Origin: a virus
Reading direction: 5' to 3' (one strand)
DNA length: 28,550 nt
IMG/VR virus record: IMGVR_UViG_3300046712_000022
Location: 1-28,550 of that record
Part shown: positions 14,859-22,772 of the stretch, piece by piece
How positions within the stretch are numbered: position 1 is the stretch's first letter
Layout: each line of letters opens with the position of its first letter
Position numbers and translations under genes: made by a program
The notes under the pieces: model-generated
What the model was told of the DNA's origin: nothing
Database searches by the model: none
The model's input: only the letters and a program-made list of their open reading frames with translations

Positions 14859-16100
14859 TCAGTCGCGGCTGAACTTGATCGTGCGCTGCGAGGTGATGAA
14901 CGCCCTGTGGGCTTCGCTACCACACTCGGCGGAAGCTGTGGACAGGGCCTTGAGCTTGGAGAATCCGTTCGCCTTGAAATGCTTTTGGGCGGAGGCGATG
15001 AACTTGTCCTCGGGCTTGTCGCCATCGGCGCCGTGGTCGGTCGCGGCGGCAGGCGAGGCAATGGCGCCTGGGCTTTGCCCCAGCTTTGCGGTGAATTGGC
15101 GTGCTATTTCCTGCGCAATCGAGCGGCCCATCTCGCGGAGCTCGACATCCCGCGAATGCGCCTTGAAGCCGGGCGGGGTGGCACGCTTCGGCGTGCCAGG
15201 CGCTGCGATGGCGGGCGGATTGCTGGAAACGGTGTCGCCCTGTGCGATGGGATCGTTGGCGGCTGCAGCGGAGAAGGGAAGCGGAGCATCCTGCGTCTCG
15301 TCGATGCCGGAAGCGCCCCCTGTATTGCCGGGCTCGTCCGTCTCATCGGGGTCGCCGCTCGGGAGCGGAGCGCCGGGCGCCGTGCTCGGCGCCAGGGCGG
15401 CAACCGAAGCCTCGAGCTTGGCGAACCTGGCCATGTGGCCCTGCATTGCCGTCATCAGCTGCTTGTGCTGTGCGGCGATGTCCTTGAGAGAGGGAAGGTC
15501 GGCGTTGTCGGGAGCGCCCTTTGCTGCGGGAGCAGCCTGGGCCGGCGCTGCGGCTTTTGGAGCTGTTTGGATTGCCATTCTACCCTTGACCCCGGCGTCA
15601 ACCCGGCGCCGGGAGAAAAGACCGGTCGGGCAGGCTGCCGGCTCCGTCACCAGGTCGCATGAGAAGATTTCGTCGCAGCGCGTGCAGATACTCCCGCCGC
15701 AGATTTCGTCCTCGCCGATGAATGACACCGAAAAGCCGAAGCAGTCGGGCATGACGTTCGCCATCTCGAAAATCTTGGCCTTGTTCGGCTCTGAATCGAA
15801 GACGTGGAAGTCGGCGCGGAGCGTCTCGCCGTCTATGGCGAAGTTGTCGAGGAAGCCGATGGCTGAAAGTACGCCTGAGCCATGGTCCGCGTTCACCCTG
15901 AGCCCGTTCTCGTAGGTCTGCGCCGAGGCCATCACCTGCTGCAGGGTGGTCATGTCCACGGCTAGCGGCTGCCCGAGCATGGGGTCGTCGTGGCCGAGAA
16001 CCGGCCCCATCGTAATCATCCCGACGCCACGGATTACCCCGTTCGTCTCATCGACCGCCTGGATCGTGAAGTTTTGGGCAAACTGGTGCTCTCTCCGCAT
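14859..16100 (-). CDS. Prohead protease fused to scaffold domain
   Basis: 413 residues. The N-terminal 160 residues look like the phage prohead serine protease fold, with NADHGSG (His73) and FGFSVSF (Ser124) as candidate catalytic residues and EIFSCDLVTEPAA matching the family's Glu-Ile-Phe-Ser-x-Asp-Leu-Val-x-x-Pro-Ala-Ala. The rest (about residues 180-413) is Ala/Pro/Gln-rich, disordered and helical with a coiled-coil patch, typical of scaffold, and ends with a basic helix. This resembles lambda C/Nu3 combined in one chain. An unusual Cys cluster (six cysteines from Cys120 to Cys157) lies between catalytic segments. It probably self-cleaves during assembly. Confidence 0.8.
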   Translation of the reverse strand: MRREHQFAQNFTIQAVDETNGVIRGVGMITMGPVLGHDDPMLGQPLAVDMTTLQQVMASAQTYENGLRVNADHGSGVLSAIGFLDNFAIDGETLRADFHVFDSEPNKAKIFEMANVMPDCFGFSVSFIGEDEICGGSICTRCDEIFSCDLVTEPAACPTGLFSRRRVDAGVKGRMAIQTAPKAAAPAQAAPAAKGAPDNADLPSLKDIAAQHKQLMTAMQGHMARFAKLEASVAALAPSTAPGAPLPSGDPDETDEPGNTGGASGIDETQDAPLPFSAAAANDPIAQGDTVSSNPPAIAAPGTPKRATPPGFKAHSRDVELREMGRSIAQEIARQFTAKLGQSPGAIASPAAATDHGADGDKPEDKFIASAQKHFKANGFSKLKALSTASAECGSEAHRAFITSQRTIKFSRD

Positions 16101-16115
16101 GCCCTAGCCGAACCG

Positions 16116-17750
16116 TCAACTGCCTGCGGCGTCTCCTGATCCTGCAATCGCATCCGAGGCCGCCGCAGCTGCCGCCACCTGCGCCGCCGCCGGATCCGAG
16201 GCCGGTGGAGGCATCGCCGGGGCGATGAAGCCGTTGGGGGTACGAACCGTGAGCATCGTAAGGGCAGTCTCAAATGGGATGCTGCGCTTTTGGGCTATGG
16301 CCTGCGCCATGCCGATAAGCTGGTCCGACTCCTGGGCCATGATCTGCATTTCCGCAGAGGCGTCCTGCCCCGTCTCTCCAAACCATGAATCGAGGGTGAG
16401 CATTCCAGACTGGACCTCCTTGATTGCCGAGGTCGAGTCCCGGCCGGCGTCGATTGAGATGGCCGGGGCGAACTGCCACACGCCGCCGTCCCACTGCGGG
16501 GTCCATGGGATTGAGCCATTGCCCATTCCCTCGATCAGCAGCGCATTCTTAACCTTGTCGAGGAACTGGCGCTGTAGCAGGCGCTGGTAATACTCGATCA
16601 CGCGGTGGGCCTGCTGCGCATCCATGCGGGCATTCGGGCCGCCGAGCTTTGAAAGGTCGTATAGGAATCCGTAGGGGAGATTGAGCGCCAGGCCGATCAA
16701 CCGCACCAGGGTTTCGAGGTAGGTCTGGAACGTTCCGCTCGGGCGCTCCGACTTGATGAAGTCGTACTTGTCTGTCGAGCTCGCCCACTGGATCATGCCG
16801 GGATTGAGCGCCTGCTCCTTCAAGGGCTGGTCGTTCACATCGGTGTCATCGTTCGTCACGAACTGGGTTGGATCCTGGAACGGGCCGCCGTGCGGTGTGT
16901 AGCCGATTGCCGCGTGAAGGTTCTCGAACTTGGTGCCGATGCGGCAGTACTCCATGATCTCCTTCAAATCGCGGGCCTCAGTCAGGATCGGCGCGAACGG
17001 GGTGACGCCCCTATACTGGTTTGTGCGCCTCGGATCAAAAATATGCATCATCTGGTCCGCAGGAATCTCAACCGGGTTGCTGTAGGAGTTGGCCTTTGTG
17101 CGCCAGTAGATGCGGAACGAGAGCGGGCGCCCGGTCGGTAGGTCAATCGTGATCCCCTGCAGGTAGTTGTCCGAGGAACTGACCATGTAAATGCCCCCGA
17201 TCCTGTCGCCCTCGATGCCGCAGACTTTCAGAAGCCCATCGCCGCCGCGCTGCCACTGGTAGCCGAAATCGCCGTCCCGAAGCATCGACTTGAAGGCTAT
17301 CTGCGCCTGCTGCTCGATGCCGAAGCGGCCGGAAAGGTCGAGCGAGTTGTCAAAGCGGTCCTCCAGGTACTCGCCGTAAATTGGGTTAAGCGCACCCTCG
17401 CCGGTCTGCGGCCGGTACTTGATGCGCCCGAAGGCGTACATGGAAACCTTGTCGATGATCGACTGGAAGAGGCCGAAATTCTGCTCGAGGTCGCGGACCT
17501 GGCGGATCAGCTGGAGCCGTTCGGGAAATGCCCGGTAGTCCTCCGGCCCCTGCATGGTCGTCGCCGTGTTGCGGAACCTGTCCGAGCGGCTGGCCTCGTA
17601 AGAGAACTCCCGGCGGGCCCGGATGCGGCCTGCCGCGAACTTTGGAAAGTATCGCCCGATGGCAAGGTCCAGTTTCGTTGGCCTGGACATCTCAACCGGG
17701 TCAAAGGGGTTGCGCCCGATGCGCGTCGGGTCGTTATACCGGATCGGCAT
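16116..17750 (-). CDS. Portal protein, lambda gpB family
   Basis: 544 residues, the dodecameric DNA gate of the head. Family hallmarks are VEIPADQMMHIFDPRRTNQ followed by YRGVTPFAPILTEARDLKEI, the lambda-portal signature, and SMLRDGDFGYQWQRGG upstream. The helical C-terminal half contains TLVRLIGLALNLPYGFLY, and the C-terminus is a long Ala/Pro tail (about residues 505-544). The order gpW-portal-protease is exactly that of lambda. The 3-base gap to the gpW-like gene suggests coupled expression. Confidence 0.92.
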   Translation of the reverse strand: MPIRYNDPTRIGRNPFDPVEMSRPTKLDLAIGRYFPKFAAGRIRARREFSYEASRSDRFRNTATTMQGPEDYRAFPERLQLIRQVRDLEQNFGLFQSIIDKVSMYAFGRIKYRPQTGEGALNPIYGEYLEDRFDNSLDLSGRFGIEQQAQIAFKSMLRDGDFGYQWQRGGDGLLKVCGIEGDRIGGIYMVSSSDNYLQGITIDLPTGRPLSFRIYWRTKANSYSNPVEIPADQMMHIFDPRRTNQYRGVTPFAPILTEARDLKEIMEYCRIGTKFENLHAAIGYTPHGGPFQDPTQFVTNDDTDVNDQPLKEQALNPGMIQWASSTDKYDFIKSERPSGTFQTYLETLVRLIGLALNLPYGFLYDLSKLGGPNARMDAQQAHRVIEYYQRLLQRQFLDKVKNALLIEGMGNGSIPWTPQWDGGVWQFAPAISIDAGRDSTSAIKEVQSGMLTLDSWFGETGQDASAEMQIMAQESDQLIGMAQAIAQKRSIPFETALTMLTVRTPNGFIAPAMPPPASDPAAAQVAAAAAASDAIAGSGDAAGS

Positions 17751-17753
17751 GGC

Positions 17754-18038
17754 TTACATTGTCGGGGAGGTCTGCGCCGATGATGGCGAGCCGCCCGTGT
17801 TCATGTTGGCAAAGGTAAAGCTGTTGCTGACCCCGTTTGCCCGGTCCAGCGCCCGCTGGATCTCCACGAGCGTCTGGCGAACCTCGGGCAGGTTGGCGCG
17901 GGTGAACGCCCGACCGGACAGGGTGTAGGACTGCCCGGCTGTCGCAATGCCAGTCATCACGGCGATATAGTTGGTCTGCATCGTCGTCAGGGTGGCGACC
18001 GGCAGCCCGAAGAATACTCCTGTTACTCCGATAGGCAT
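17754..18038 (-). CDS. gpW-like head-tail joining protein
   Basis: 94 residues. The stretch SYTLSGRAFTRANLPEVRQT with the following VEIQRAL fits the second half of gpW family proteins, and the preceding helix (TTMQTNYIAVMTGIATAG) fits their first. Lambda gpW is 68 residues; extra residues here are at both ends. It lies between the large terminase and portal, as W lies between A and B. It stabilises the head after packaging and prepares it for gpFII. AAGG five bases before the ATG is a modest ribosome binding site. Confidence 0.75.
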   Translation of the reverse strand: MPIGVTGVFFGLPVATLTTMQTNYIAVMTGIATAGQSYTLSGRAFTRANLPEVRQTLVEIQRALDRANGVSNSFTFANMNTGGSPSSAQTSPTM

Positions 18039-18080
18039 TTCAACCTTGCTTCATTCGTCAATCTGCCGCCCCATCTTGAA

Positions 18081-18341
18081 ATGTCCATGTTTAGAATGTC
18101 CCGGCATGGCGGGGCACGCACCGGAGCAGGCCGACCGCCGCTGCCCGACGAGGACAAGCGCAGCCAGCGATGCATCTACGTGCCCGACGAGGCGTGGCAG
18201 GATCTGCTCGGCCAGGCGCTGCAGTTTGACCTTACTCCGGGAGAATACGTCGAGCATCTTGTAGTCGCCGAGTCGGGGCGTCGCGCCAGAGAGGTTTTTG
18301 AGGCTGCTCGGCAGCCGGCGCAGCAGCCGAGCCGGCAGTAA
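18081..18341 (+). CDS. Small GARPG-type protein on the opposite strand
   Basis: 86 residues. The start MSMFRMSRHGGARTGAGRPP contains the Gly-Gly-Ala-Arg-x-Gly-Ala-Gly-Arg-Pro motif that begins many small phage and plasmid proteins. It is followed by IYVPDEAWQDLLGQALQ and LTPGEYVEHLV, a helix-turn-helix or ribbon-helix-helix-like pattern. It is the only plus-strand gene inside the leftward late block, and its last 110 bases overlap the 3' end of the large terminase in antisense. The true start may be 18087 or 18096. The motif is convincing, the overlap is odd. Confidence 0.7.
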   Translation: MSMFRMSRHGGARTGAGRPPLPDEDKRSQRCIYVPDEAWQDLLGQALQFDLTPGEYVEHLVVAESGRRAREVFEAARQPAQQPSRQ

Positions 18342-20106
18342 GGAGTCGCATCATCACGGCGAAACACACCTGCATCTTCGAGGTGTCAAAGCCGTGGTCC
18401 GGGCGGTTCTTGACGGTCTCCCAGTTGAAGACGCCGGGACGTTTCTCCATCTTCTGCTTGTTGAGCAGCTGCGCCTGGTGGTCGCCCGACCAGTCGTCCG
18501 GGTGATCCCAACCGGTGGTCGTGCCGCCGATCAGGTTGGCCAGGATGTCCGAAAAATATCCCTCGTTAAAATGGATGTAGGCCACTCGGCGGGCCGCGCC
18601 GGGCACCTCGGCCATCTGGATCGGTGAGTATGGGAGCGTCACCTTCACCGGGTCCGCATCGCGGGCTCCCTTCGTGTAGTGGGTCCATGAGTTTTGATCT
18701 GATCCGAAGACGGCCAGCCACCCATACTCGACGCACTCCTTGAAAACCTCGTGCTTCTCAAAACGGGCGTCCTGCCACACGCAGCGGTCCTTGATGTGGT
18801 ACTGAAGCTGAATCGCCCGCATCCCCTCCTTGGTGTTGACGCGCCCGAAGTAAAGCTGCCGGGAGGTTCCGTCCTTCCGGTAGGCTCGGATCTCAACCCA
18901 CCTATGGGGCACGTCCTGCGCGATGCCGTGCTGGCGGTCGGCGGTCATCGCCCGGTGGACCTCGCCGTCGATCGGCTGGCCGCCCGAGAAGTCCGCGTAG
19001 CTGTAGCCGCCACGGTTGGTGGTGATCGAAACGGAGAGGTGAACTTCCTCCCATGGGCGGCACTCGTACTTCTGAACGAAGTCCCTCATGGCGCTCATGT
19101 CGCCGTACTCGGCTATCTGCATGGCCTTGATCTTCATCGAGACCAGATCGGCGAAGGAGTAGTTGAGGAGCCCGTTGACCGAGAAGGAGACCGTGCCGGG
19201 CGCCGCGTTCTCGTTTGTCACGACGTATCGCCCCGTTCGGTTCCATTCCGCCCGGGTGCCCTCGGTGTCGGGCCACTCGGTGGCGGTCTGGGCGCAGGAG
19301 TACCGGGCTGTCTCGATCGCCCGGGCAATGGACCACTTCCCCGATGGCAGCTTCGCGTCATCATTCCAAAGGAGACCCCAGCGGCTGCCGTCGTCCCTCT
19401 TCCCGCCACGAAGATCGAGCGGGACCACCTTGCCGGCAGCCTCGTAGCACCACACAGCCTGCGTTCCCTCGCGGTAGTTGGCGTCCTCGACATCGTTTTT
19501 GATCCCCGCCTGCGACACATCCACGATCTTGTACGCCCCGGTGCGCCGGTAGTCTCCGGTGCGGGCCTCGGCATGGGTGTAGAGATCCTGCCAGACCGGC
19601 AGCCAGGTCTCGTCATTGAACAGCCAGCGGATGCCCTTCGATTGCAGGTTGTTGATGTTCGCCCCCTGGCAGACCACGAAGAACGGGCCGAAGTAAATCT
19701 CGGTCGTCAGGGTGTCGTGGCGGTTCGGAGGCAGCATCGCCTTGAACGGCCTGCATGAGCGCCAAAGCTCCCACGCCTTCTCCTTCATGTGTCCCTTCGC
19801 GTCGGCGTCCGACTGCCAGTTCCACATGACGGGCCCAGGGTCGTTGCAGATGATCCATGGGATTGACAGGTCCGCGATCATCGAACCTCCGAACCTGGGC
19901 GGCTTCCGCATCCGGACGCGGTGGATTCGGGTGTCCTGGATCGCATCGAATACCGAGATCAGCGGCCGGGTGATCGCCACATCGAACTTGCCGGGAATGG
20001 CGTAGCTCGGCGGCAGCGTCATGTGCTCGTGGGCCCAGTCGTAGATCGAGCGCCTGTCGGGCTTCGACCAGCTAACCCCCCAGCCGCTTATTGCTTTTGC
20101 TGCCAT
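18232..20106 (-). CDS. Terminase large subunit, GpA family
   Basis: 624 residues from the ATG at 20106 (MAAKAISGWGVSW). ATPase and nuclease that cuts and packages DNA. The N-terminal SIYDWAHEHMTLPPSYA is the GpA signature. The nucleotide-binding loop is atypical, KPPRFGGS at residues 68-75, which aligns with lambda's KSARVGYS in which the lysine is at the start of the loop. The Walker B-like motif is WLFNDETW (residues 161-168). The C-terminal nuclease half includes an EGYFSDILANLIGG segment and GVFNWETVKNRPDHGFDTSK near the end. It overlaps the small terminase stop by 19 bases and its 3' end overlaps the plus-strand gene. Confidence 0.92.
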   Translation of the reverse strand: MAAKAISGWGVSWSKPDRRSIYDWAHEHMTLPPSYAIPGKFDVAITRPLISVFDAIQDTRIHRVRMRKPPRFGGSMIADLSIPWIICNDPGPVMWNWQSDADAKGHMKEKAWELWRSCRPFKAMLPPNRHDTLTTEIYFGPFFVVCQGANINNLQSKGIRWLFNDETWLPVWQDLYTHAEARTGDYRRTGAYKIVDVSQAGIKNDVEDANYREGTQAVWCYEAAGKVVPLDLRGGKRDDGSRWGLLWNDDAKLPSGKWSIARAIETARYSCAQTATEWPDTEGTRAEWNRTGRYVVTNENAAPGTVSFSVNGLLNYSFADLVSMKIKAMQIAEYGDMSAMRDFVQKYECRPWEEVHLSVSITTNRGGYSYADFSGGQPIDGEVHRAMTADRQHGIAQDVPHRWVEIRAYRKDGTSRQLYFGRVNTKEGMRAIQLQYHIKDRCVWQDARFEKHEVFKECVEYGWLAVFGSDQNSWTHYTKGARDADPVKVTLPYSPIQMAEVPGAARRVAYIHFNEGYFSDILANLIGGTTTGWDHPDDWSGDHQAQLLNKQKMEKRPGVFNWETVKNRPDHGFDTSKMQVCFAVMMRLLTAGSAAAPAAEQPQKPLWRDAPTRRLQDARRILPE

Positions 20107-20621
20107 TTGTCGCGCTCCGTGGCAAAGCACTCGCACATCCGGTCGCCTATGCCCCGGGCAATTAGGCGAATCTCCTCCGGGGTCTTGCCCGACGCCTTTG
20201 CCGGAAGCTCCTGCTCAAGGGCGGCGAAGAGGATCGCCTTCAGCAGCAGCCCAATACGCATGAACGCCTCGTCCACATCCCGCATCTCGATCATCTCGCC
20301 CTCGATCTTCTTGATTTCGATGTCGAGCCTGCGGTTCTGCTTCTCGAGGTTCGCCTGCTTCAGCTCCATGATGTTGCCCTTGGCCTTCTCCGCCAGTTCC
20401 CGGTAGTACCGGAGCATCCCCGTCACCGCCTTCTCAAGATCGTAGATCCCACCAACCGGCGGCGGGAAGAATCTCTCAGCCGCAAGCTGCTGGAGACGCC
20501 GCTGCGACAGCCCGGTCCATTCGCAGAAAATTTCCCATGTGAGGGCGAACGTCTTGGCGGCCGCCGCCGCCTCTTTTTTGGCTTTCTTGGGCGCTGTCCC
20601 TGCGGTTGCTTTCTTGGGCAT
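20088..20621 (-). CDS. Terminase small subunit, Nu1-like
   Basis: 177 residues from the ATG at 20621 (MPKKATAGTAPKKAKK). It recognises the packaging site and regulates the large subunit. A winged helix-turn-helix of Nu1 type is clear: WEIFCEWTGLSQRRLQQLAA followed by IYDLEKAVTGMLRYY. Then comes a long Lys/Glu helix (LEKQNRRLDIEIKKIEGEM) for oligomerisation and a C-terminal helical domain. The basic Ala/Lys N-terminus is an extra tail. A TTG start at 20648 would add 9 residues. It lies directly before the large subunit, as usual. Confidence 0.85.
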   Translation of the reverse strand: MPKKATAGTAPKKAKKEAAAAAKTFALTWEIFCEWTGLSQRRLQQLAAERFFPPPVGGIYDLEKAVTGMLRYYRELAEKAKGNIMELKQANLEKQNRRLDIEIKKIEGEMIEMRDVDEAFMRIGLLLKAILFAALEQELPAKASGKTPEEIRLIARGIGDRMCECFATERDKWQQKQ

Positions 20622-20654
20622 ATTGGTAACCGAAACGAATTGCGCCAAAACGGC

Positions 20655-21104
20655 TCATATGTGCCGGTCTTGGCCCGGCGCACTTCGGTCGCGGCGGCCG
20701 GGCTTAGAAGTCTCCTTACCCGGGGCCGGGGCGGGGGTGGCCCGCAAGCCATCAGCCCGCCTGTCCTTGTCATCGACGGCACGTATCAATGCCAGCACCC
20801 CGGCCACAACTGCCCGCCTTGTGGCACGGGTGTGGGTGGGGGAGGCCGTGGGCGGGTGTATGGTACGGGGCGGAGCGACCGGCGGGCGGGCGGCGGGCTG
20901 GGTCGGGCTCGTGACTGTGCCGCAAGGTTCGATGATGCGAGCCGAGCTGCGGCCGAGCGCCGGCAGGAGCGTTCGCCTGTTCCTGGTCTCGCGCTCTGGG
21001 ACCAAGAGTCTAAGTCTTCGACTCGCTCTTGCTCGCTTGCTCGTCTTGTCTTCGCTCGTCTTCGCCTCGTTACTTGTCGTCGTTGCTGTATCGGGTATGG
21101 TCAT
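20655..21104 (-). CDS. Doubtful Pro/Arg-rich ORF
   Basis: An open frame of 149 residues from the ATG at 21104, 13 bases after the preceding stop, ending just before the small terminase. Composition is unusual: Thr/Lys/Arg-rich at the start (SEDKTSKRARASRRLRLL), Pro/Thr-rich in the middle and a single hydrophobic helix (AVVAGVLALIRAV) near residue 105. It has no Shine-Dalgarno. Several other frames are open here because the sequence is G+C-rich, so it could be a false ORF. A GTG at 21206 gives a longer version overlapping the upstream gene. If real, its function is unknown. Confidence 0.35.
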   Translation of the reverse strand: MTIPDTATTTSNEAKTSEDKTSKRARASRRLRLLVPERETRNRRTLLPALGRSSARIIEPCGTVTSPTQPAARPPVAPPRTIHPPTASPTHTRATRRAVVAGVLALIRAVDDKDRRADGLRATPAPAPGKETSKPGRRDRSAPGQDRHI

Positions 21105-21117
21105 TGTGCTGGCGTTG

Positions 21118-21756
21118 CTATTGCTCGTGTCGTTCAACGGACACAACCAAACCTTGCGAGTTGGTGTTATGTGATCGTTGTTCTTCGACACGAGATACTT
21201 GTCCACGAATGTGCTTTATCTGGTGTGACAGTTCCGGGAACGCACGCTCTATCGCGGTCAGCACGGAATGGAACTCGGCATGTGCGGCCTGCTTTGAGAT
21301 GGCGCGGTCTTGCGACTGCTGCTGGAACGAGTTGAAGATTGAGGCGTCGCCGTGCATCAGGCGGACCGTGTAGCGAAACGCCATGTGGCTGACCTCTGAG
21401 ACTTGGACGAGCCGTGACAGGATGCTTATTCCCAAGCCGAGGCGAATATCCTCCAGCTCGTGGAGTCGCTCGCAGACCTCGGAAACGATTGGCGCGGCTT
21501 CGGATAGCTTGTCGCACTCGGTTTCAAAGAATGGTTCCGGGCCTGTCGCCCTTACCCCAAGAACCCCATCCTCGATTGCACGCGTCATCCAGTTTCGGGA
21601 CTTGAGGCGCTGCCTGGCGAGATCGGCATCATGGCAGCGGTCGCAGAGCGTGAATTTGCGGGCCTTCTTGCCGCAGCGGATACAGAGCTTCCTCGCCTTG
21701 CGTTTGCGGGCCCAAAGCGACCACTTCGAGAGTTTCCTGGTGTGAACCGCCGTCAT
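21118..21756 (-). CDS. Zinc-finger-like protein, 212 residues
   Basis: The ATG at 21756 overlaps the upstream stop by 4 bases. The N-terminus has a knuckle pair KLCIRCGKKARKF and LCDRCHDADLARQ in a basic segment, suggesting a small zinc finger that binds nucleic acid or protein. The following 150 residues are helical, with LSEAAPIVSEVCERLHELED and a Gly/Leu stretch (LGISILSRLVQVSEV). No catalytic motif is visible. The gene belongs to the early-late junction operon with the HNH gene and other zinc-finger-like genes. Function unknown; a regulator of late genes is possible. Confidence 0.65.
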   Translation of the reverse strand: MTAVHTRKLSKWSLWARKRKARKLCIRCGKKARKFTLCDRCHDADLARQRLKSRNWMTRAIEDGVLGVRATGPEPFFETECDKLSEAAPIVSEVCERLHELEDIRLGLGISILSRLVQVSEVSHMAFRYTVRLMHGDASIFNSFQQQSQDRAISKQAAHAEFHSVLTAIERAFPELSHQIKHIRGQVSRVEEQRSHNTNSQGLVVSVERHEQ

Positions 21757-21914
21757 TTGAAATCCCCCACCTTTGGCGTCGGCAGATTCCTGTAATATGC
21801 ATGGTTGTACGCTTTTCTCCATTCCTTGTGCCGGCGCTGGTATTCGCGGCATTTCCTGCGTGCAAAAGCCTTGTCGGCGCCGCTGGCGTAATTGCCATGC
21901 TTTACGTTGCTCAT
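21753..21914 (-). CDS. Small basic protein, 53 residues
   Basis: From the ATG at 21914 (MSNVKHGNYASGADKAF), overlapping the HNH stop by 4 bases, to a stop overlapping the next start by 4 bases. It is rich in Arg, Lys and Tyr (RRKCREYQRRHKEWRKAYNH), so it is very likely a nucleic-acid-binding peptide. No longer homolog comes to mind. Its packing in the operon supports it. Longer in-frame starts upstream overlap the HNH gene and were rejected. Confidence 0.6.
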   Translation of the reverse strand: MSNVKHGNYASGADKAFARRKCREYQRRHKEWRKAYNHAYYRNLPTPKVGDFK

Positions 21915-22195
21915 TTCAGCAGTCCCAGCGCCCGGGCCTTGGATTTGTTCTCGTGGATCCATGAATGGCAGCGCCGGCAGACGGCAAGCCAAGTTGACTG
22001 GTCCAGGTAGTTTTTCCCTGTCCGTCCGCATACATGGTGAATATCACATGAAAGATGCATCAGGTTGCCGGTCCTGGGGCACGCCTCGCAAAGCGGGTGG
22101 AGGATGAGGAAAAACCGGCGATCGCGGCCATAGACGACCATCTCGGCTTTCCTGCGGCTGGAAACCCTTGGCATCGCTCTTTTGCGGCGGGTCAT
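21911..22195 (-). CDS. HNH endonuclease
   Basis: 94 residues from the ATG at 22195, which overlaps the upstream stop by 4 bases (the in-frame 140-residue version would run into the upstream gene). Motif: CEAC (Cys36, Cys39), then DIHHVCGRTGKNYLD (His53-His54), then VCRRCHSWIHENKSKA (Cys73, Cys76, His77, His81). This is the canonical zinc-bound HNH fold. In many cos-type phages an HNH protein next to the terminase is needed for packaging. Here it is upstream of the terminase pair but separated by three ORFs. Homing or restriction-type nicking is an alternative. Confidence 0.85.
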   Translation of the reverse strand: MTRRKRAMPRVSSRRKAEMVVYGRDRRFFLILHPLCEACPRTGNLMHLSCDIHHVCGRTGKNYLDQSTWLAVCRRCHSWIHENKSKARALGLLK

Positions 22196-22398
22196 AGTCC
22201 GTCGAAGGGTTGTGTGATGATCCGCATCATCCCCGGGCTGTTTCGCCTCGGGTCGGCGATGAACCGCTCGATCAGCCGGATCCGCTCCGCCGTCACCTTG
22301 GCAAAGTCGCTTCGATGGCGTTTGAGCATCCAAAGGCTGCGCTTCGCCCTGGACGTTATCTCGCGCTCGCTCATCTCGTAGCTGCCGATCAAGCTCAC
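22192..22398 (-). CDS. Small helical protein, 68 residues
   Basis: From the ATG at 22398 (MSLIGSYEMSEREI), overlapping the preceding stop by 4 bases; its own stop overlaps the HNH start by 4 bases. It is basic and helical (SRAKRSLWMLKRHRSDF, KVTAERIRLIERFI) with a hydrophobic end (MMRIITQPFDGL). Possibly a DNA-binding or transcription accessory protein, but no motif is recognisable. Confidence 0.6.
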   Translation of the reverse strand: MSLIGSYEMSEREITSRAKRSLWMLKRHRSDFAKVTAERIRLIERFIADPRRNSPGMMRIITQPFDGL

Positions 22399-22556
22399 CG
22401 TTTTTCGAGCTCCTTCAGCTTTTCAGTCCTTTTCTTCCGCCAGACCCGCGAGGCCAGAGCGTGGCACGCCAAACAGAACCGCTGCCCATTCCTGGCAGGC
22501 TTCACCCGGCAATGGGAGCAGGACCGCAGCGTCAGTTGCATTTTTTTGTCTGCCAT
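22395..22556 (-). CDS. Small zinc-ribbon-like protein, first gene of leftward operon
   Basis: 53 residues from the ATG at 22556 (MADKKMQLTLRS). Two CxxC pairs (SCSHCRVKPARNGQRFC and CLACHALA) form a small ribbon, followed by a basic tail (RVWRKKRTEKLKELEKR). It starts the leftward operon below the candidate promoter. It has only a weak AGAGAG-type ribosome binding site. It could be a regulatory or nucleic-acid-binding protein. The longer version from 22619 adds 21 residues of unlikely leader. Confidence 0.6.
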   Translation of the reverse strand: MADKKMQLTLRSCSHCRVKPARNGQRFCLACHALASRVWRKKRTEKLKELEKR

Positions 22557-22665
22557 CTCTCTTTGTCCGCATACCCGGTGTCGATCACCAGGCTGCTGAA
22601 CCAGCCCGGTGAAGGACACGTGTTTTTTTCCCTGCTCACACTAAGATGCAATGCATACAACACCC

Positions 22666-22694
22666 CATATCCGCAAATAGGCTGCGCTTGTCAA
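22666..22694 (-). promoter_or_regulatory. Candidate leftward promoter
   Basis: On the minus strand a perfect -35 hexamer TTGACA (22694-22689) is followed by a 17-base spacer and a weak -10 (GATATG, 22671-22666, 3 of 6 matches). It would drive the operon starting at 22556. An 11-base palindrome at 22646-22656 falls around the expected transcript start and could be an operator. Confidence 0.35.
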
Positions 22695-22772
22695 CTTATC
22701 AGTTCCACGCCCAGTCGGTTCGACTTCGCGCTGCAGCCTTGGCTTTCGGTTCGTGGAAACTTTGCGGGCACA

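Noticed and set aside
20539-21174. Plus-strand hydrophobic frame opposite the terminase small subunit start
   Set aside because: Leader-like Ala/Leu stretch is the complement of a Lys/Ala-rich segment and an Arg-rich region; the small terminase HTH on the other strand is clear.
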